Shown: one piece after another, positions 57,728 through 64,000 of the stretch
How positions within the stretch are numbered: the first letter of the stretch is position 1
Layout: every line of letters starts with the position of its first letter
Source of the DNA: Cupriavidus gilardii
Lineage (GTDB): Bacteria > Pseudomonadota > Gammaproteobacteria > Burkholderiales > Burkholderiaceae
DNA length: 64,000 bases
Direction of reading: 5' to 3'
Assembly (NCBI RefSeq): GCF_008801915.1
Contig: NZ_VZOV01000006.1
Location: 1 to 64,000, forward strand
Made by a program: the position numbers and the translations under genes
Notes under the pieces: model-generated
What the model saw: the letters and a program-made list of their open reading frames with translations, nothing else
Told to the model about the DNA's origin: nothing
The model's database searches: none

Positions 57728-59539
57728 GTGATTCCGCAATCCTTCATTCAGGACCTGCTGAACCGCGTCGATATCGTCGATGTGGTGGGCAAGTATGTCC
57801 AGCTGAAGAAGGGCGGCGCGAACTTCATGGGGCTCTGCCCCTTCCATAACGAGAAGTCACCATCGTTCACAGTGTCGCCGGCCAAGCAGTTCTACCATTG
57901 CTTCGGCTGCGGCGCGCATGGGTCGGCCATCGGCTTCCTGATGGAGTATTCCGGGCAGAGCTATCCCGATGCGGTGCGCGAACTGGCGCAGTCGGTGGGC
58001 CTGACCGTCCCGGAGGAGCGCGACCGGCTGCCGCCGGCCCAGCGTGCCGAGCAGCAGGCGAAGTCGCTGGCGCTGTCCGACGCGATGACGCGGGCCAGCG
58101 AGTTCTATCGCCGCCAGTTGCGCGGGGCGCCGGCGGCGATCCAGTACCTGAAGGGCCGCGGCCTGACCGGCGAGATTGCGGCGCAGTTCGGCCTGGGCTA
58201 CGCTCCGGACGACTGGCAGGGTCTGGAGCCGGTGTTCGGCAGCTATCGCGACGATGCCATCGCGGGCCCGCTGATCGAGGCCGGCCTGCTGATCGAGAGT
58301 GAGAAGCGCGACGCCGACGGCAAGCCGCGCCGCTACGACCGCTTTCGCGACCGCATCATGTTCCCGATCCGCAATACCAAGGGGCAGGTGATCGGCTTCG
58401 GCGGCCGCGTGATGGGGCAGGGCGAGCCGAAGTATCTGAATTCGCCCGAAACGCCGCTGTTCAGCAAGGGCACCGAGCTGTACGGCCTGTTCGAGGCGCG
58501 GCATGCGATCCGGGAAACCGGCTATGTGCTGGTGGTCGAAGGCTATATGGACGTGGTGGCGCTGGCGCAACTGGGATTTGCCAACGCGGTCGCCACGCTG
58601 GGCACCGCCTGCACGCCCGTACACGTGCAGAAGCTGCTGCGCCAGACCGACGCGGTGGTGTTCTCGTTCGACGGCGATGCCGCCGGGCGCCGTGCCGCGC
58701 GCCGCGCGCTGGAGGCGTGCCTGCCCTATGTCGCCGACAACAAGACCATCCGCTTCCTGTTCCTGCCCGCCGAGCACGACCCCGACAGCTACGTCCGCGA
58801 GGAAGGCACCGAGGCCTTCGCCGCGCAGGTGCGCGATGCGATGCCGCTGTCGCGCTTCCTGCTGCAGTGCGTGACCGAGGAGCAGGATCTGCGGCAACCG
58901 GAAGGACGTGCGCGTGCGCAATACGAGGCCAAGCCGCTGCTCAAGGCGATGCCGCCCGGCGGCCTGCGCCTGCAGATCGTGCGCGAGCTGGCCGAGGCCA
59001 CCGGTACCACACCGGCCGAGATCGAGGCGGTGTGTGGGCTGGGCAGCGATGCCGCGCGCGTCGGCCGCTTCGCGCAGCCGCGCGCGCGGGCGCGTCGGCA
59101 GGCGCCGGCGGGGCTGGAACAGCGCGTGCTGCAGCTGCTGATGCGCTATCCGGCGCTGTCGGCGCGGCTCGACGACGATGCGCGCGCGCTGCTGCTCGAT
59201 GCCGAGGCCGGCGGATCCGAGGTGCTGGCCCATCTGGTCGCCAGCTGCGACGCCTTGCAGGGCGAGGTCAACTTCGCCGCCTTCAGCGAGCAGCTGGCGC
59301 AGTCGCCGTTCGCCGACGTCTATGCCAATGTGCGCGCCGGGGTGCTGCGCGAGGACATCGACGAGGAGCCGGCGACGCTGGAGTTCGACGCGGCGATCGC
59401 CAAGCTGCTGGTCGAGCCGCTGCAGCGCGAGTTGGCGCAGTTGCAGTCGGCGGTCGAGAACGGCACGGCGGACGAGGCGGGCAAGACGCGCATGCGCTGG
59501 CTGATCGCGGAGATCCACCGGCGCAAGCGGCTTGGTTGA
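57728..59539 (+). CDS. dnaG: DNA primase
   Basis: 603 residues from GTG at 57728, chosen because VIPQSFIQDLLNRVDIVDVV is the conserved N-terminus; no strong ribosome site precedes it. The CHC2 zinc-binding domain has Cys37, His40, Cys58 and Cys61. The TOPRIM region holds VVEGYMDVVALAQ (about 268) and VFSFDGDAAGRRAARRAL (about 313). The C-terminal domain binds DnaB. It makes RNA primers for replication. Confidence 0.96.
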   Translation: MIPQSFIQDLLNRVDIVDVVGKYVQLKKGGANFMGLCPFHNEKSPSFTVSPAKQFYHCFGCGAHGSAIGFLMEYSGQSYPDAVRELAQSVGLTVPEERDRLPPAQRAEQQAKSLALSDAMTRASEFYRRQLRGAPAAIQYLKGRGLTGEIAAQFGLGYAPDDWQGLEPVFGSYRDDAIAGPLIEAGLLIESEKRDADGKPRRYDRFRDRIMFPIRNTKGQVIGFGGRVMGQGEPKYLNSPETPLFSKGTELYGLFEARHAIRETGYVLVVEGYMDVVALAQLGFANAVATLGTACTPVHVQKLLRQTDAVVFSFDGDAAGRRAARRALEACLPYVADNKTIRFLFLPAEHDPDSYVREEGTEAFAAQVRDAMPLSRFLLQCVTEEQDLRQPEGRARAQYEAKPLLKAMPPGGLRLQIVRELAEATGTTPAEIEAVCGLGSDAARVGRFAQPRARARRQAPAGLEQRVLQLLMRYPALSARLDDDARALLLDAEAGGSEVLAHLVASCDALQGEVNFAAFSEQLAQSPFADVYANVRAGVLREDIDEEPATLEFDAAIAKLLVEPLQRELAQLQSAVENGTADEAGKTRMRWLIAEIHRRKRLG

Positions 59540-59755
59540 AAAACGGAATTCGGCCGCCATACCGGAAACAGGTATGCGGCCAGGTGGCAGAAGGACAGCA
59601 TAAACAAGGCAAAGTCCGTCGGTTTTGGGCTTAAGCCTTGATTTTTCAGGTGAAAACCTCACCTGTCGGGAAGGCCGGCTAGTGGCGACGTGCTACAATA
59701 GCCGGTTTGGATTGCGAAATCTTTCTCTCCAGTTCTGGTGAAAGTGAGCGTGCCA

Positions 59756-62335
<2,580 letters not shown>

Positions 62336-62394
62336 TAGAACTGGATTGACCGCCGCATGTTTCCGAAGTAGAGCGGCGGTTCGAATCGGTTTCG

Positions 62395-62473
62395 GGGCCT
62401 CTAGCTCATGCCTGGTTAGAGCAGTGGACTCATAATCCATTGGTGCCGTGTTCGACTCACGGGAGGCCCACCA
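62395..62473 (+). tRNA. tRNA-Ile (anticodon CAU, lysidine-type tRNA-Ile2)
   Basis: The cloverleaf folds fully: acceptor GGGCCTC/GAGGCCC, D stem GCTC/GAGC, anticodon stem GTGGA/TCCAT around CTCATAA, T stem CCGTG/CACGG with loop TTCGACT, discriminator A and encoded CCA. The anticodon CAT could mean Met, but the ACTCATAATC context and the G-C acceptor match tRNA-Ile2, which is modified by TilS to read AUA. It lies 60 bp after rpoD and directly before a terminator. Confidence 0.88.
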
Positions 62474-62480
62474 CTGTAGT

Positions 62481-62517
62481 AAAAAGGGGTTACGTGCAAA
62501 CGTAACCCCTTTTTGTT
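62481..62517 (+). terminator. Strong rho-independent terminator after tRNA-Ile
   Basis: AAAAAGGGGTTACG (62481-62494) and CGTAACCCCTTTTT (62501-62514) form a perfect 14-bp stem with a TGCAAA loop. Confidence 0.95.
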
Positions 62518-62520
62518 GGT

Positions 62521-62592
62521 GCTCCGTCATTGGCTCCGTCATTGGCTTCGGCACTGGCCTGAGCACTGGCTTGAGCACTACCTTCGGCACCG
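62521..62592. repeat. Six tandem 12-bp units (period 12)
   Basis: Units begin at 62521, 62533, 62545, 62557, 62569 and 62581. The first two are identical (GCTCCGTCATTG); the others are variants such as GCTTCGGCACTG and GCTTGAGCACTA. The period is a multiple of three and would encode a repeating Leu-Arg-His-Trp if read in the frame of the downstream gene. Confidence 0.8.
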
Positions 62593-62608
62593 GATGAGAA
62601 CGACAGCC

Positions 62609-62827
62609 ATGCACCTCGATCCCGTCGAATCGTCCGTCGTGGCCGCCATCGGCTACGACTACCGCAAGCGCGTACTTGGCATCGAGTTCGTCAGCGGCAA
62701 GCTCTACCACTATCTCGACGTCCCGGCCAGCGTGTACCGCGATTTCATGGACGCCGACTCCAAGGGCGGATACTTCAACGACTACATCCTCGGCGCCTAC
62801 GAATACGAGCCCATCCGCGAACCATGA
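62609..62827 (+). CDS. KTSC-domain protein
   Basis: 72 residues from ATG at 62609, with an alternative ATG at 62594. The core VESSVVAAIGYDYRKRVLGIEF, LYHYLDVPASVYRDFMDADS and SKGGYFNDYI is the KTSC domain, a small beta-rich fold often fused to lysyl-tRNA synthetase but also found alone. The function is unknown. Its end overlaps the start of the CPBP gene by 4 bp (ATGA). Confidence 0.88.
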   Translation: MHLDPVESSVVAAIGYDYRKRVLGIEFVSGKLYHYLDVPASVYRDFMDADSKGGYFNDYILGAYEYEPIREP

Positions 62828-63615
62828 TGCAGACCCACGCGATCGACACGAAGCGAACCCCCGAGCGGACCGCTCAGCGAACCCTGAACCGCCGCCTCTT
62901 TCTCCTGACCTGGTGTGCCGGCCTTCCAGGCGTGATCGTCATGGCCTGGCTGGGCGTGCCGGTGCTGCTGCAGCACCAGGCCCTTCCCGTGCCGATGTGG
63001 ATGGTGAGCCTGGCCAGCGGCGTGCAGAGCGCGCTGTTGCTCGCGCTGGCGGCCTTCGCCGGTGCCCGGCTCGCCGGCAAGGCCGGGCTGCGGGCGCCGG
63101 CCATGGCCGAGCTGGCGGCGGGCCGGGCGCCGTGGGGCGCGTTGCGTCCGCAGTGCTTGCCGGGCTTGATAGGAGGCCTGCTTGCCGGCGTATTGCTGTG
63201 GGGTTTGATCGCGACCGCGCCGCAAGCGGCGGCGCCGATTCACGGCGCGACGATGCCGCTGGCCGTGCGGCTGCTGTACGGCGGCGTGACCGAGGAAGTC
63301 CTGGTCCGATGGGGGCTGATGAGCCTGCTGGTGTGGGCGCTGTGGCGCGTATTCCGACGCGGTGCCGCCAACCCCGGCGCGGGGCTGGCCTGGATCGCGA
63401 TCGCGCTCGGCGCGGTGGTGTTCGGCCTCGCGCATCTGCCCGCCGCGGCAGGGCTGGCCGGAGCGCTGACGTGGCCGGTCGTGCTGCATCTGACCGCGGC
63501 CAACGCGGCCTTCGGTGTGATCGCGGGCTTCCTGTTCTGGCGCTACGGCCTCGAGGCGGCGATCTTTGCCCACGTGGTGGCGCACCTGACGCTGGCCGCG
63601 ATGGTCGGCAGGTAA
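62824..63615 (+). CDS. CPBP-family intramembrane protease
   Basis: 263 residues with about eight hydrophobic helices. The glutamic protease motif EExxxR is at 157-162 (VTEEVLVRWG), a second His is at 204 (FGLAHLP) and a third motif is HVVAHLTLA near 250-255, matching the CAAX/CPBP (Abi) fold. Such proteins cleave prenylated peptides or bacteriocin-like substrates; the target is unknown. It is coupled to the KTSC gene. Confidence 0.87.
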   Translation: MMQTHAIDTKRTPERTAQRTLNRRLFLLTWCAGLPGVIVMAWLGVPVLLQHQALPVPMWMVSLASGVQSALLLALAAFAGARLAGKAGLRAPAMAELAAGRAPWGALRPQCLPGLIGGLLAGVLLWGLIATAPQAAAPIHGATMPLAVRLLYGGVTEEVLVRWGLMSLLVWALWRVFRRGAANPGAGLAWIAIALGAVVFGLAHLPAAAGLAGALTWPVVLHLTAANAAFGVIAGFLFWRYGLEAAIFAHVVAHLTLAAMVGR

Positions 63616-63662
63616 GCGGCAGGCGAGCGGCAGGCGAGCGGCAGGTCAGCGGCAGGTCAGCG
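63615..63662. repeat. Four tandem 11-bp units (AGCGGCAGGYS)
   Basis: Copies begin at 63615, 63626, 63637 and 63648. The first two are AGCGGCAGGCG and the next two AGCGGCAGGTC, with a partial fifth copy. They start at the last base of the CPBP gene and lie about 100 bp before polB. Confidence 0.8.
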
Positions 63663-63759
63663 TCCCTCGGCCGACGAAGCCCCATGTTAGACTCGCCGCC
63701 GATCCCCGGCCGCATGCGCCGGCGACGTCCAGATTCCGACCCTTCCCCGACACCCCACC

Positions 63760-64000
63760 GTGGTCCCGCCGCAGCACGGCTTCATCCTGACCCGCCATTG
63801 GCACGACACGCCGGCCGGCACCGAGATCGAAATCTGGTTGGTCACCGATGACGGTCCGCGGCGCCTGCGCCTGCCGCCGCAGCCGTGCGTCGCCTTCATT
63901 CCCGAGGAACAGCAGCCGCGCGCCGATGCCTTGCTGCGCGGCGAGCCGCAGGTCGAGCTCAAGCCGCTGGCGCTGAAGGACTTCCGCCTGCGTCCGGTCA
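63760..64000 (+). CDS. polB: DNA polymerase II (polB), N-terminal part
   Basis: Eighty codons from GTG at 63760 to the window edge. The sequence QHGFILTRHWHDTPAG, TEIEIWLVTDDGPRR, CVAFIPEEQQPRAD and LKPLALKDFRLRPV matches the start of E. coli-type DNA polymerase II, a B-family polymerase used at damaged DNA. No upstream ATG is in frame nearby. A TTAGAC -10-like box lies near 63687. The catalytic domains are beyond the window. Confidence 0.88.
   Translation, partial: MVPPQHGFILTRHWHDTPAGTEIEIWLVTDDGPRRLRLPPQPCVAFIPEEQQPRADALLRGEPQVELKPLALKDFRLRPV

Noticed and set aside
62395-62473. tRNA-Met as the identity of the CAU tRNA
   Set aside because: The anticodon loop context ACTCATAATC and the acceptor and D-stem features match tRNA-Ile2, although TilS modification cannot be seen from sequence.
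62395-62620. Integration site of a mobile element at the tRNA
   Set aside because: No integrase gene or duplicated tRNA end is present; the downstream repeats have a 12-bp period unlike att sites.

Overview
The window is about 68% G+C and reads as a chromosomal segment of a beta-proteobacterium of the order Burkholderiales, probably Burkholderiaceae (Ralstonia/Cupriavidus/Burkholderia-like). Established gene-order signatures point there: hemL divergent from a rubredoxin gene; a BPSS1780-type membrane protein, homoserine kinase and DUF2782 cluster beside polA; xseB-ispA-dxs next to a folE2-type GTP cyclohydrolase; and the rpsU-yqeY-dnaG-rpoD macromolecular-synthesis block followed by tRNA-Ile(CAU). 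The assignment rests on protein recognition by eye and gene order; no database search was run.

Layout. 1-8441: a partial GtrA-type membrane protein, a VpsR-like sigma-54 activator with a 0.9-kb non-coding upstream region, a LysR/MFS divergent pair and a LemA-TPM-TPM cluster. 8552-12746: hemL, rubredoxin, an aldehyde dehydrogenase overlapping a small membrane protein, and ppa. 12789-20039: a divergent pair of eukaryotic-like repeat proteins, a 531-aa ankyrin protein and a 1787-aa ankyrin/nucleotidyltransferase/kinase-like/LRR protein, separated by a spacer holding a 13-bp triplicated repeat. 20081-27261: NfeD protease/slipin pair, YbfB-type MFS, class II aldolase, tautomerase, threonine aldolase, NUDIX and TusA-like genes. 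27470-41390: galU, valS, a TetR regulator, a UvrD-type helicase, the thrB cluster, a LOG protein and polA. 41518-49480: type II NADH dehydrogenase, a Tat-signal dienelactone hydrolase, a lower-GC MNT-HEPN toxin-antitoxin pair, a ZIP transporter, mercaptopyruvate sulfurtransferase, a DMT exporter and a Rieske oxygenase. 49818-62517: xseB-ispA-dxs, folE2, tsaD, a BaiN-type flavoprotein, rpsU, yqeY, dnaG, rpoD, tRNA-Ile2 and a strong terminator. 62521-64000: a 12-bp repeat, a KTSC protein, a CPBP protease and the start of polB (DNA polymerase II).

Most of the window is housekeeping. The accessory parts that stand out are the giant NTase/kinase-like/LRR protein with its divergent ankyrin neighbour, and the MNT-HEPN pair with a perfect 14-bp palindrome at its promoter. 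Small dispersed inverted repeats (CCCTCTCCCC-type and TTCCCGC-type, REP-like) recur between genes, and one sits in frame inside the GtrA-type gene.
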